From the NCBI GenBank assembly GCA_945917985.1, contig CAMEIH010000005.1:1-64000 (forward strand): a stretch of 64,000 nucleotides of DNA, read 5' to 3'. Positions 7,417-16,473 of this stretch are shown here, piece by piece. This stretch comes from an uncultured Clostridium sp. Lineage in GTDB: Bacteria > Bacillota > Clostridia > Lachnospirales > Lachnospiraceae. The notes under the pieces are model-generated. The model was not told the DNA's origin, made no database searches, and saw nothing but the letters and a program-made list of their open reading frames with translations. Numbering within the stretch: the first letter of the stretch is position 1; each line of letters begins with the position of its first letter. Made by a program: the position numbers and the translations under genes.

Positions 7417-9186
7417 ATGAAAGAAAAAAAGACAACTTTACTTGCAAAAATCGGATATATCTTTGACAGAAAACAGAAAATTCAGCTGTGCGGACTTGGC
7501 GTCATGATCTTTATCGGCGGTCTTCTGGAGACCCTCGGAGTGAGTGCCATGATCCCCGTGGTTCAGGCGCTTCTGGCACCGGACAAGTTACAGGAGTACA
7601 TCAATCAATATGATTTTTTGCAGAACATATGTAATGCGCTGCATATTTCCACGGTCAAGCAGATCACCATGACACTTCTTTTTGGCATGATGGCTATCTA
7701 CATTATTAAGAACCTGTACATTCTGTTTTTGACCTATAAGCAGAATTCTTTTATCACCAGGAACAGAAACCGGATGATCAGCCGGGTAATGGCAGAGTTT
7801 TTAAACAGGCCTTACGAGAAATATCTGGGAGCGGATATCCCTACCGTGTTCCGTATCACAGACAGCGACATTCCGCAGACCTTTTCCCTGATTCTTGCCA
7901 TGCTTTCCCTTTCGAGCGAGGTGGTGGTGTCCCTCCTGATCTTTATTGTGCTGCTGTTCAATGATGTGGCGATGACACTGTTCATCATTGCGGTATTTGG
8001 TATTTTAACGCTGTTTATTATCAAGGTATTTAAGCCCAAATTAAACAAGATCGGCGCAAAAAATCAAGCGATCCAGTCGAGGATTGCCAAGTGGAGGATT
8101 CAGGCCATTTACGGACTTAAGGATGTAAAGGTTTTAAACAGGGAAGAATTCTTTGTGAGAAATTATTATGAGACCGGCAGGATCGGCGCGGATGTTGCGA
8201 GAAATTACGCGGTGCTGAACAATACGCCAAGGCTTTTGATTGAGACCGTATTTATCGTCAGTGTACTTGCTTTCATCGCCTTTTATATCAACGGCGGCGG
8301 GGATGTGACGGAGATCGTGACCACCATATCCGCCTTCGCGGTGGCAGCCATCAGGGTGCTTCCCAGCGTAAACAGAATCAATACGTATATTACGGAGATT
8401 GCCTATACCCAGCCCAGCCTTGACTTTGTCTATGAGAATCTGCAGGAGGGTATGAAGACAGATGCTATGCTGGCAGAGAGAAAGGCATATTCCCAGGTGG
8501 AGAAACTAAAGCTGGAAGACAGGATCGTGCTGGATCATATCTCCTTCCACTATCCGGATTCCGATAAGAATATTTTCAAGGATGCCCATATGGAGGTGCC
8601 GAGAGGAAAGTCTGTGGGAATCATCGGCGCTTCCGGTGCAGGAAAATCAACCATCGTGGACGTACTGCTTGGCCTTTTGCATGCCCAGGAGGGAACCATT
8701 ACCTGTGACGGCGTGGATATCTTCAAGAATTATGAATCCTGGCTGGCACAGATCGGCTATATTCCCCAGGCCATCTATCTGATTGACGAGTCCATCAGAG
8801 ACAATATTGCTTTCGGCATCGATGCGGACAAGATAGACGATAAGAGAATCTGGGAGGTGCTTGCAGAGGCACAGCTCAAGGAGTTTGTGGAGGAGCTGCC
8901 GGATGGTCTTGACACCACCATCGGTGACAGAGGTGTCCGCCTTTCCGGAGGACAGAGACAGCGTATCGGCATTGCAAGAGCTCTCTACAATGATCCGGAG
9001 ATTCTGGTGTTTGACGAAGCTACCTCGGCGCTTGACAATGACACGGAAGCGGCAGTGATGGAGGCGGTAAACAGTTTCCACGGAAAGAAGACCATGATCA
9101 TCATTGCGCACCGTTTAAATACCATCGAAAAGTGCGATATTATTTATAAAGTGGAGAATGAGAAACTGGTGGAGACCACACTGTAG
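7417..9186 (+). CDS. ABC half-transporter (fused permease and ATPase), glycan flippase-like
   Basis: A 589-residue exporter with an N-terminal six-helix membrane domain (about residues 20-330) and a C-terminal ATPase. Walker A is GASGAGKST (about 404), the signature is LSGGQRQR (about 508), Walker B runs into VFDEATSALD (about 530) and the switch His is in IIAHRL. It would work as a homodimer, moving lipid-linked oligosaccharide or another amphipathic substrate across the cytoplasmic membrane, as PglK and MsbA do. It is the first gene after the promoter at 7351. Two further transporters of the same build occur at 30184 and 58024. Confidence 0.92.
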   Translation: MKEKKTTLLAKIGYIFDRKQKIQLCGLGVMIFIGGLLETLGVSAMIPVVQALLAPDKLQEYINQYDFLQNICNALHISTVKQITMTLLFGMMAIYIIKNLYILFLTYKQNSFITRNRNRMISRVMAEFLNRPYEKYLGADIPTVFRITDSDIPQTFSLILAMLSLSSEVVVSLLIFIVLLFNDVAMTLFIIAVFGILTLFIIKVFKPKLNKIGAKNQAIQSRIAKWRIQAIYGLKDVKVLNREEFFVRNYYETGRIGADVARNYAVLNNTPRLLIETVFIVSVLAFIAFYINGGGDVTEIVTTISAFAVAAIRVLPSVNRINTYITEIAYTQPSLDFVYENLQEGMKTDAMLAERKAYSQVEKLKLEDRIVLDHISFHYPDSDKNIFKDAHMEVPRGKSVGIIGASGAGKSTIVDVLLGLLHAQEGTITCDGVDIFKNYESWLAQIGYIPQAIYLIDESIRDNIAFGIDADKIDDKRIWEVLAEAQLKEFVEELPDGLDTTIGDRGVRLSGGQRQRIGIARALYNDPEILVFDEATSALDNDTEAAVMEAVNSFHGKKTMIIIAHRLNTIEKCDIIYKVENEKLVETTL

Positions 9187-9220
9187 CGGTGTGTGAGGGC
9201 TGCCGGGAAGGAATAGAGAT

Positions 9221-10252
9221 ATGATCGGAACAGAGTTCTTAAAAGGACAGGGACTGGGCAATCAGTTATTCTGCTATGTGACGGCGAGAGCCATTGCTGA
9301 GGAAAACGGATATGAGTTCGGCACAGCCGGACAGGAAATTTTTGCTGTCAATATGCACAGTGACCGTGGTATGTATTTCATGGATGTGGATCTTGGACAT
9401 GCCATTTCCCAGGAAGAAAAGAAAAATTTCAAAACGTATGATGATGATGATACCAGACTTTTTATCGGGAATTCCGGACATGATATGGAACATGGCTGTT
9501 ATGTCAGCGGCAGAGATGATAAGATTCATCAGGTAGAAGACAATACTTTGATTTATGGAAATATGCAGGATGAATCTTACTTTATCAAACATCTTGATCA
9601 GGTAAAGCAATGGCTGCATGTTAAGCCTGAGTATGATTCCTATGAGTACAGCAGGGAAAATCTGTGTATTATCAATATGCGCGGTGGCGAATATACGGGC
9701 AGTCCGGAGCTTTTTATAGACAAAAAATACTGGATCAATGGTATGAAAGAAATGAAAAAGATCCGTCCCGATATGGAATTTATGATCGTGACGGATGATG
9801 TGGAGGCGGCAAACAAAATGCTTCCGGGGATAGAAGCCCATCATTTTGACATAGGAAAAGATTATGTAACATTAAAGAATGCCCACTATCTTCTCCTTTC
9901 CAATTCTTCCTTTGCCTGTCTGCCGGCCCATACCAGTGAGACTGTCAAGTTCATCATTGCCCCCAAATACTGGGCAAGGCACAATGTATCAGACGGCTAC
10001 TGGGCTTCCGAACAGAATATTTACAGCCTGTTTCACTATATGGACAGAAAAGGCAGGCTGTTTACTGCTGACGAATGCAGGAAGGAACTGGAAGAATATA
10101 AGAAAAAGTCAAAAAAATATGCGCGAAGAAATATCCGTCCGGGCAAGGTGAGACATGCTCTGCAGGTGGTGCGCAGCAAATGTGTTTACGGATGGTTTTA
10201 TCTGAAAAAGATAGAGAGAGCAGTGGTCAGAAGACTGAAAAAGCAGCAGTAA
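9221..10252 (+). CDS. Divergent GT11-like glycosyltransferase
   Basis: A 343-residue protein that starts like GT11 enzymes (KGQGLGNQLFCYVTARAIAE) and keeps LLSNSSFACLPAH, a variant of the usual SNSSFSWW. The donor motif position reads NMRGGEY (residues 152-158) where the family has HxRRGDY, so His is replaced by Asn. The C-terminal 70 residues are strongly basic and could sit against the membrane. A fucosyltransferase or a related transferase is likely, but the donor is uncertain. Confidence 0.75.
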   Translation: MIGTEFLKGQGLGNQLFCYVTARAIAEENGYEFGTAGQEIFAVNMHSDRGMYFMDVDLGHAISQEEKKNFKTYDDDDTRLFIGNSGHDMEHGCYVSGRDDKIHQVEDNTLIYGNMQDESYFIKHLDQVKQWLHVKPEYDSYEYSRENLCIINMRGGEYTGSPELFIDKKYWINGMKEMKKIRPDMEFMIVTDDVEAANKMLPGIEAHHFDIGKDYVTLKNAHYLLLSNSSFACLPAHTSETVKFIIAPKYWARHNVSDGYWASEQNIYSLFHYMDRKGRLFTADECRKELEEYKKKSKKYARRNIRPGKVRHALQVVRSKCVYGWFYLKKIERAVVRRLKKQQ

Positions 10253-10264
10253 GGTGTATGACAG

Positions 10265-11038
10265 ATGGAAAACAGAGGCAATGAAAAACTGAAACTTCCT
10301 AACGTGACGCTGGCTGCCATGACCAGCGTGAAGATCTATGAGACCATAAAGGCATTGCAGTACAGCATGCAGGGAATCGAGTTTGGCGAGGTGGTACTGA
10401 TCACCCACAGAAAGCCCCTTTCTCTGCCAAAGGGGATTACCTACAAGCATACCTCCAAGCTGACGGATATTGACTGCTTTAACTATAAGATGGCCTATGA
10501 GCTTGCAGATTACATCGATACGGATTATGTGCTCTTAGTTCATTATGACGGATTTGTGGTCCATCCCGAAAAATGGCGGGATGAGTTCCTTATTTATGAC
10601 TATATCGGCTCCCCTTGGCCCATACCGGCGCCGGGAACGAAGCACTGTTATCACGATATCTACGGGAACCTGTGCCGGGTAGGAAACAGCGTTTCCCTGC
10701 GCAGCAAACGGTTCCTTGAATTTCCCCGGAAAGCAAATCTGAAGTGGGAGAAGGACGAGGACGGTTTCTACAATGAGGATATTTTTCTCTGCTGCATGAA
10801 CAAGCATAAGTTTGAGGAAGCAGGCATGAAATACGCGCCTGTTGAGGTGGCAAAATACTTTGGACATGAACATCCGGTTCCTGAAGTGATGGATGTGGAT
10901 GCACCCTTTGTTTTTCATAAATGGTGGGGAAGAAATGAGCAGTATCCCAAATTTGAAAACCCGTGGACAACGCGGTGGCTTAAGGTCAAGAGCCTCATAA
11001 GACCGCTTCTGTTCTGGCGACATATGGGGCAGAAGTAA
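10265..11038 (+). CDS. DUF5672 family glycosyltransferase-like protein
   Basis: A 257-residue protein with the features of DUF5672: LPNVTLAAMTSVKIYETIKAL near the start, YDGFVVHPEKW, DYIGSPWP, VGNSVSLRSKRFLEF and EDIFLCC. Members are GT-A-like and are found in glycan loci; no reaction has been firmly assigned to this subgroup that I know of. The segment LVHYDGF may stand in for a metal-binding DxD. It lies 12 bases after the preceding gene. Confidence 0.8.
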   Translation: MENRGNEKLKLPNVTLAAMTSVKIYETIKALQYSMQGIEFGEVVLITHRKPLSLPKGITYKHTSKLTDIDCFNYKMAYELADYIDTDYVLLVHYDGFVVHPEKWRDEFLIYDYIGSPWPIPAPGTKHCYHDIYGNLCRVGNSVSLRSKRFLEFPRKANLKWEKDEDGFYNEDIFLCCMNKHKFEEAGMKYAPVEVAKYFGHEHPVPEVMDVDAPFVFHKWWGRNEQYPKFENPWTTRWLKVKSLIRPLLFWRHMGQK

Positions 11039-11079
11039 AAGACTACCCATACAGATTGTATCAGAGAGAGGAAATACGG

Positions 11080-12015
11080 ATGGTTATCGATTGTATTCCG
11101 TTTTTTAACGAACTTGATATTTTAAAGCTTCGCCTTAATATCCTGAATCCCATTGTGGATAAATTTGTCATTGAGGAAGCTACCGTGACCTTTTCGGGAG
11201 AACCGAAGGAGCTTTGCTTTGAAAAGAATAAGGAGCTGTTTGCAGAGTTTCTCCCCAAGATCGAATATATCGTAGTGGACAACTCTCCGGTCAATACCAC
11301 AACCCATCTCCGGGATAAATTCCAGAAGAATGCACTGGTAAAAGGCCTTAAGGATGCCACGGATGAGGATGTGATTCTCTTAAGCGATGTGGATGAGATC
11401 CCCAATCCGGAGACTTTGCAACAGGTGATAGGGTCATTTGACCCCGATAAAATTTATCACTTTGCCCAGAGAATGTTCTACTGTTACCTGAACATGGAGG
11501 AGGTTTCGGGAAAGCTTCTCTCCATCACCGGTGAATTTCCGGATGTAAAGCGGAAGCTCTGGCTTGGCACCAAGGTTTTCAGCAGGAAAAATATTCCGGA
11601 AGACGGCATTATCCAGCTTCGGGAAGCACCTGTCACTGCAGCGAATGCAGTCCGTGTGGAGAACGGCGGCTGGCATTTCGGCTACATGGGAAGCAAGGGC
11701 GAGAAGGATGTGGCAAAGCGCATCGGTACCAAGGTGGTGGCAGCAGCCCATCAGGAGTACAATGATGATGTGCTCTTAAAAGAAGCGGCAGACCGCCTGC
11801 TCCTCGGACAGGATATGTTCGGGAGAGAAGCCACTTTTAAGCGGGTGGAAATCGATGACAGCTATCCAGAATATCTTCTGAAACACAGGGAGGAATATGA
11901 ATATCTCATCATGCCGCCTGTGAGTAAAGGGAAGATCATCATGACAAAGATTACCATGAAGGGGAAAAGATTTATGAGAAAAGCCTTCAGAAAGCTGAAA
12001 AGAATTCTCAGATAG
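11080..12015 (+). CDS. GT17-like glycosyltransferase
   Basis: A 311-residue protein resembling GT17 (the bacterial relatives of beta-1,4-mannosyl-glycoprotein N-acetylglucosaminyltransferase). Markers are IDCIPFFNELDILKLRLNIL, FVIEEATVTFSG, ILLSDVDEIPNPE with the metal-binding DVD, and GGWHFGYMG. ATG 11080 follows a GAGAGAGGA ribosome site; an in-frame TTG at 11056 would lie upstream of that site and is unlikely. The basic C-terminus (KGKRFMRKAFRKLKRILR) may bind membrane phospholipid. Confidence 0.85.
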   Translation: MVIDCIPFFNELDILKLRLNILNPIVDKFVIEEATVTFSGEPKELCFEKNKELFAEFLPKIEYIVVDNSPVNTTTHLRDKFQKNALVKGLKDATDEDVILLSDVDEIPNPETLQQVIGSFDPDKIYHFAQRMFYCYLNMEEVSGKLLSITGEFPDVKRKLWLGTKVFSRKNIPEDGIIQLREAPVTAANAVRVENGGWHFGYMGSKGEKDVAKRIGTKVVAAAHQEYNDDVLLKEAADRLLLGQDMFGREATFKRVEIDDSYPEYLLKHREEYEYLIMPPVSKGKIIMTKITMKGKRFMRKAFRKLKRILR

Positions 12016-12034
12016 AACCTTTTGGGGGTATCAT

Positions 12035-13405
12035 ATGAATCAGAAAAATAAAATCATCGAGGTTTACGGCCTCTGGTTTGCGGATCTTGTCGCCATAGGG
12101 ATTTCTTTTGCCCTGGCTACTTACATCCGATTTGGCAATTTTAAGGATATGGGAGATAAAGGGATACACTTTCAGGTGTGTCTTGTTTTCTTACTGTTTT
12201 GTACCATATATTCGTTTTTTATCGACTGGAATAGAAACTTCTTAAGGAGAAGCATTCTGAAAGAGATCTATGCCGTATTACAGTACAATGTGCTTATGCT
12301 TCTGGTGACACAGACGATTATGTATTTCCTGAAGTGGGCAGACGTATTCTCCAGAGGTGTGATGATCTATTTTGCAATCATCAATTCCGTATTTTCCCTG
12401 CTTCTCCATCTGCTGATCAAAAACGCCATGAAGTTTCATTATAAATCGGATCAGAGCAAGGTGAAGCTTCTCGTCATCACAGAAAAGAATATGATTCCGA
12501 AAGTGGAAGAAACGCTGATGGCCAATCTTGATATTAGTTATCAAATTGTACAGACCATAGTAGCAGAGGATATGCAGCCTGACTTTTTACAGAAGGCCAC
12601 ACTGATGGCACTTGATGAAGTGTTTATCTATGCGCCGGAGCTTCCCCAGAAAAAAGTGCAGGAAATCATCAACAGCTTTGATGAAATGGGTGTAAACTGC
12701 CATTACTGTGTAGAATTGCCCGGTACCCATGCAGAGAGAAGTAAAATAGACGATTTTGGAAGCTACAGCGTGATCACTTATACCAGGTTCCAAAGCAGCT
12801 ACAAGCGTCTTCTGATAAAGAGGGTTATGGATATAGCAGGCGGTCTTGTGGGCATGCTGATCACACTGATCTTCTTCCCCTTTGTGGCAATTGCCATTAA
12901 AGCAGATTCCCCCGGTCCTGTTTTCTTTTCCCAGGTACGGATCGGACGAAATGGCAGGCGCTTTAAAATTTACAAATTCCGTTCCATGTATATGGATGCG
13001 GAGGAACGCAAAAAGGAACTGGAAAAACAGAATGAGATGCAGGGGCTCATGTTCAAAATGGAAAATGATCCCCGTATCACCAGGGTGGGGAAATTTATCC
13101 GAAAGACCAGTATTGATGAGCTGCCCCAGTTCTACAATGTATTAAAGGGTGATATGAGCCTCGTGGGAACAAGACCTCCCACAGAGGATGAATTTGAAAA
13201 ATATAATCAGTATTACCGCCGCAGGATCAGCATGACACCGGGACTTACCGGTTTATGGCAGGTCAGCGGAAGAAGCGAGATAGAAAATTTTGATGATGTG
13301 GTAAAATATGACCTTCAGTATATTGATAACTGGTCACTGACTTTGGATATAAAAATACTGCTTCGAACCGTCTATGTGGTTGTGGCAGGCAGAGGTTCAA
13401 AATGA
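12035..13405 (+). CDS. Undecaprenyl-phosphate sugar phosphotransferase (initiating enzyme)
   Basis: A 456-residue WcaJ/CpsE-type polyprenol-phosphate hexose-1-phosphate transferase. Four N-terminal membrane helices (residues 10-130) are followed by a Rossmann-like region and, from about residue 258, the catalytic bacterial sugar transferase domain: KRVMDIAGGLVGMLITL, then SPGPVFFSQVRIGRNG, KFRSMYMDAE, SIDELPQFYNVLKGDMSLVG with the catalytic Asp-Glu, and GLTGLWQVSGR. It attaches the first sugar phosphate to undecaprenyl phosphate and so commits the pathway. It is the only initiating transferase I find in the window. Confidence 0.93.
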   Translation: MNQKNKIIEVYGLWFADLVAIGISFALATYIRFGNFKDMGDKGIHFQVCLVFLLFCTIYSFFIDWNRNFLRRSILKEIYAVLQYNVLMLLVTQTIMYFLKWADVFSRGVMIYFAIINSVFSLLLHLLIKNAMKFHYKSDQSKVKLLVITEKNMIPKVEETLMANLDISYQIVQTIVAEDMQPDFLQKATLMALDEVFIYAPELPQKKVQEIINSFDEMGVNCHYCVELPGTHAERSKIDDFGSYSVITYTRFQSSYKRLLIKRVMDIAGGLVGMLITLIFFPFVAIAIKADSPGPVFFSQVRIGRNGRRFKIYKFRSMYMDAEERKKELEKQNEMQGLMFKMENDPRITRVGKFIRKTSIDELPQFYNVLKGDMSLVGTRPPTEDEFEKYNQYYRRRISMTPGLTGLWQVSGRSEIENFDDVVKYDLQYIDNWSLTLDIKILLRTVYVVVAGRGSK

Positions 13406-14454
13406 GCAGACAGAATAAAATCAGAGTATTGATGGTGGGCCCGGACAGGAGTGTGCACGGTGGCATTTCAGGGGTTGTCAATAATTATTATGAAGCGGGA
13501 CTTGATCAAAGAATAGACCTGTGCTACATCGGCACCATGGTTGAAGGCTCTAAGATAAGAAAGCTTGTTCAGGCGGTCAAGGCTTTTCTTCAGTTTCTTG
13601 TCAGGCTTCCCGGTTATGAGATCGTACATGTGAATGTGGCTTCCGATTCCAGCTACTACAGAAAAACATTTTTTATTAAAGCAGCTAAACATGCGGGCAA
13701 AAAGATCGTGATCCACCAGCACGGGGGCGACTTTGAAGGATTTTATGACAGGGAGCTGAGTGATAAGGGAAGAGAGAAAGTAAGAAAGGTGCTGTCAATG
13801 GGAGACGTCTTTCTGGTACTGGCACCGCCGTGGAAAGAATTTTTCGGCAAGCTGATTGGGACAGAGAGGATCACGGTGCTTCCGGATGCGATCTCCATTC
13901 CGCCTTATACAGAAAAAAAACATGGTGTTCACAAGATCCTTTTTCTGGGGAGGATCTGCAAGGCAAAAGGCATAGGAGAGCTTCTTGCAGTTATGCCAAA
14001 GCTGAAAGAGAAATATCCGGATGTGCAGCTTTACCTCGGCGGCATTTTTGAGGATAAGGAATTGGAACAGCAGGCTTATGCCCTGAAGGACCAAGTGACC
14101 TGTTTATCCTGGGTAACAGGAGAAAAAAAGGAAAGGTATTTGCGGGAGTGTGATATTTTCGTGCTCCCCTCCTATTTTGAAGGTCAGTCCATAGCTATCC
14201 TGGAAGCAATGGCGAATTCCTGTGCGGTAGTGGCCTCCAGAACAGGCGGTATTCCTCAGATGATTATTGATGGGGAGACCGGTATTCTGATCGAGCCCCG
14301 GAGCGAGTCATCCCTGCAGGAGGGAATGGAAAAAGTGCTTTCAGATGATGATTTTGCGGCTTGTCTCGGTGAAAGGGCAAGGGAAAAAGCTGCGGCAGAA
14401 TTTTCGATAGAAAATAACATGGAAAGGCTGATACATTTGTATGAAGGATTATAA
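13402..14454 (+). CDS. GT4-family glycosyltransferase
   Basis: A 350-residue GT-B enzyme starting with an ATGA overlap to the initiating transferase, which hints that it may add the second sugar. The N-terminus carries GPDRSVHGGISGVVNNYY, a group-1 acceptor-side loop, and the C-terminal half has LFLGRICKAKGIGELL followed by YFEGQSIAILEAMANS, the EX7E region. No membrane segments are visible. Confidence 0.9.
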   Translation: MSRQNKIRVLMVGPDRSVHGGISGVVNNYYEAGLDQRIDLCYIGTMVEGSKIRKLVQAVKAFLQFLVRLPGYEIVHVNVASDSSYYRKTFFIKAAKHAGKKIVIHQHGGDFEGFYDRELSDKGREKVRKVLSMGDVFLVLAPPWKEFFGKLIGTERITVLPDAISIPPYTEKKHGVHKILFLGRICKAKGIGELLAVMPKLKEKYPDVQLYLGGIFEDKELEQQAYALKDQVTCLSWVTGEKKERYLRECDIFVLPSYFEGQSIAILEAMANSCAVVASRTGGIPQMIIDGETGILIEPRSESSLQEGMEKVLSDDDFAACLGERAREKAAAEFSIENNMERLIHLYEGL

Positions 14455-15473
14455 GATCAGTATTATCGTGCCGGTTTATAATACAGAAAAATATTTGACA
14501 AAATGTGTGGATTCCCTGACCGGTCAAACCTATCAGAATCTTGAGATCATCCTTGTGGATGACGGCTCTGGGGATAACAGCGGAAGCCTTTGCGATGAAC
14601 TTGCAGAGAAAGATGGCAGAATTAAAGTCCTGCACAAAGAAAACGGAGGTCTCGTCTCGGCATGGAAAGCGGGAGGCACAGAAAGCAGGGGTGTATTTGA
14701 ACTTTGTTGACAGTGATGACTGGGTTGATCTTAACATGCTGGAAGAAATGTCAGAATATCTGACAGGCAGTGAAAAAGAAATGATCGCCAGCGATTATGT
14801 GATAGAGAAGGTCGACGGAAGCAAAAGCTGTGTCTTTCAGGAACTGCCGCCGGGAGAATATGACCGTGATGAGATTGAACGGAAGGTTATTCCCAATCTT
14901 CTTGGACGGGAAAAGCGTTATGTGACGATCTCACGCTGCATGAAGCTGATCAGCCGCAAACTGATCATCGATAATATGAAATATAGTGATCCCCGAATTA
15001 GGCTTAGCGAGGATACGACCATCATGCTGCCTTCGCTGATCGACTGTGACAGGCTGGTTATCATGGATCACAAGACATATTACCACTATCTTTATGTAAA
15101 TGAATCCATGGTGCATAAATATGATGAAAAATTATATGCAAATATCAGACTGTTAAAGGAAACAGTTCTTCACATTATCAATGATAAATTTGAGGGAGAA
15201 GAGCTTGAGGAAAGAAAGAAGCAGCTGGATCAGGAGTATATTTTCTGGCTGTTGCTGGTACTGAAGAATGAGGCAAGAGGAAATCCGGCGGGATATCGAA
15301 AAAATATTATGGATATCTGCAAGACGGAGGAAATCTGCAAACTGGTAAAGAGTACACCGGTAGAAATCCGGCAAAGTTCCAACAAGCTTCTCTATCTGGT
15401 ATTAAAACACCCTTGCTTTTTGACGGTGAGTCTGCTGCGGCTGGCCATGATCTGGTATTATCGGAGAGGATAG
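14441..15473 (+). pseudogene. GT2-family glycosyltransferase interrupted by a frameshift
   Basis: The first 83 or so codons from ATG 14441 are a normal GT2 start (ISIIVPVYNTEKYLTKCVDSL, VDDGSGDNSG, KENGGLVSAWKAG), but this frame ends at TGA 14708-14710. The expected continuation VYLNFVDSDDWVDLNML, with the metal-binding DSDD, is in another frame starting near 14691 and runs to the stop at 15471-15473. One extra base or a two-base loss in the run CAGGGGTGTA (about 14686-14695) explains it. Joined, the two parts give one protein of about 340 residues. It is either a broken gene, a phase-variable site or a sequence error; the downstream part shows no other decay. Confidence 0.85.
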
Positions 15474-15476
15474 CGT

Positions 15477-16463
15477 ATGAAACCTTTGATCAGTGTGATC
15501 GTTCCGGTTTACAACGGACAGGATTATCTGGAAAACTGTATCATAAGCATTGAAAATCAGACCTATGACAATCTGGAAATCATCATTATCAATGACGGTT
15601 CCACCGACAGGACAGGAGCCATCTGTGTAAAACTAAAGGAAAAGTATGATAACATCCGGGTGGTCACTCTGGAGGATGAAGGAGTCTCCGCAGCAAGAAA
15701 TGCGGGAATCGATATGGCAAGGGGTGGATTTCTCACCTTTGTGGATGCGGATGACAGGTTAAGACCCAAAACATTAGATGTATTGTATGATAATATTTTG
15801 TCCACCGGCTGTGACATTGCAGGCTGTGGATTTCAGACATTCCGTGAGGAACCGGAATGGCAGGGACAGCTTCTTACCCTGCACCGCATTAAGGAACCTG
15901 CAGTGTACAAGCCGGTGGAATACCTGAAGCAGGAGATCTTAAAGGGAAACAGCAGATGCTGGAGTAAGCTCTATCGGCGATCGGTGGTGGGAAATATAAG
16001 GTTTCAAAAAGGCTTGTCCATCGGTGAGGATATGCTGTTTCTGATGGAGCTTCTGCCTTATGTAAAGAAAATTGCGGAAACCGATTACCCCGGATATGGC
16101 TATTATCAGAACCCAAAGGGAGCTATGAACCGGGAATTTACACCGAAATATATGGATCAGATCACCTGCTGGGAAATAGCAAGAGACAAGGCGATGATCA
16201 TAGATAGAAGTACAGAAAGTGAGATCACCACGATCCTTCTGATGTCCATCATGCTGGTAGCGGGGAAGATTGCAATGTTACCCTTCACGAAGAGAAGATT
16301 GCAGAGAGAATCTGTCCGGATCTGCAGGGAAAAGCTTAAGAAAGAGCTAAAGGTGCCGGGAGCCTATGAAGGATTGTCCAAAGGATATCGTTTCAAGGTA
16401 AGATTTTTCCGAACAGCACCCGGATTGTATCTGGCTCTTTACCATTTCAGAAAATATCGATAG
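15477..16463 (+). CDS. GT2-family glycosyltransferase
   Basis: A 328-residue GT-A enzyme with SVIVPVYNGQDYLENCI, INDGSTDRTG, EGVSAARNAGI and VDADDRL as the metal-binding DxD region. The C-terminal half includes SRCWSKLYRR and IGEDMLFLMELLP, common in EpsJ-like transferases of capsule loci. It starts three bases after the frameshifted GT2, behind a GAGAGGA ribosome site. Confidence 0.92.
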   Translation: MKPLISVIVPVYNGQDYLENCIISIENQTYDNLEIIIINDGSTDRTGAICVKLKEKYDNIRVVTLEDEGVSAARNAGIDMARGGFLTFVDADDRLRPKTLDVLYDNILSTGCDIAGCGFQTFREEPEWQGQLLTLHRIKEPAVYKPVEYLKQEILKGNSRCWSKLYRRSVVGNIRFQKGLSIGEDMLFLMELLPYVKKIAETDYPGYGYYQNPKGAMNREFTPKYMDQITCWEIARDKAMIIDRSTESEITTILLMSIMLVAGKIAMLPFTKRRLQRESVRICREKLKKELKVPGAYEGLSKGYRFKVRFFRTAPGLYLALYHFRKYR

Positions 16464-16473
16464 GAAGTTTGGT

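Noticed and set aside
11056-11079. TTG start for the GT17-like gene
   Set aside because: The ribosome site GAGAGAGGA lies downstream of this TTG and in the correct place for ATG 11080, where family similarity also begins.
14541-14690. Possible separate small gene starting at ATG 14541
   Set aside because: Its first 50 codons are a wrong-frame reading of the GT2 N-terminal domain; only the part after about 14691 is meaningful. One frameshifted GT2 explains both frames.
14680-14700. Programmed ribosomal frameshift
   Set aside because: I see no classical slippery heptamer with a following stem, and GT2 enzymes are not known to use this. A mutation, phase variation or sequence error is simpler.
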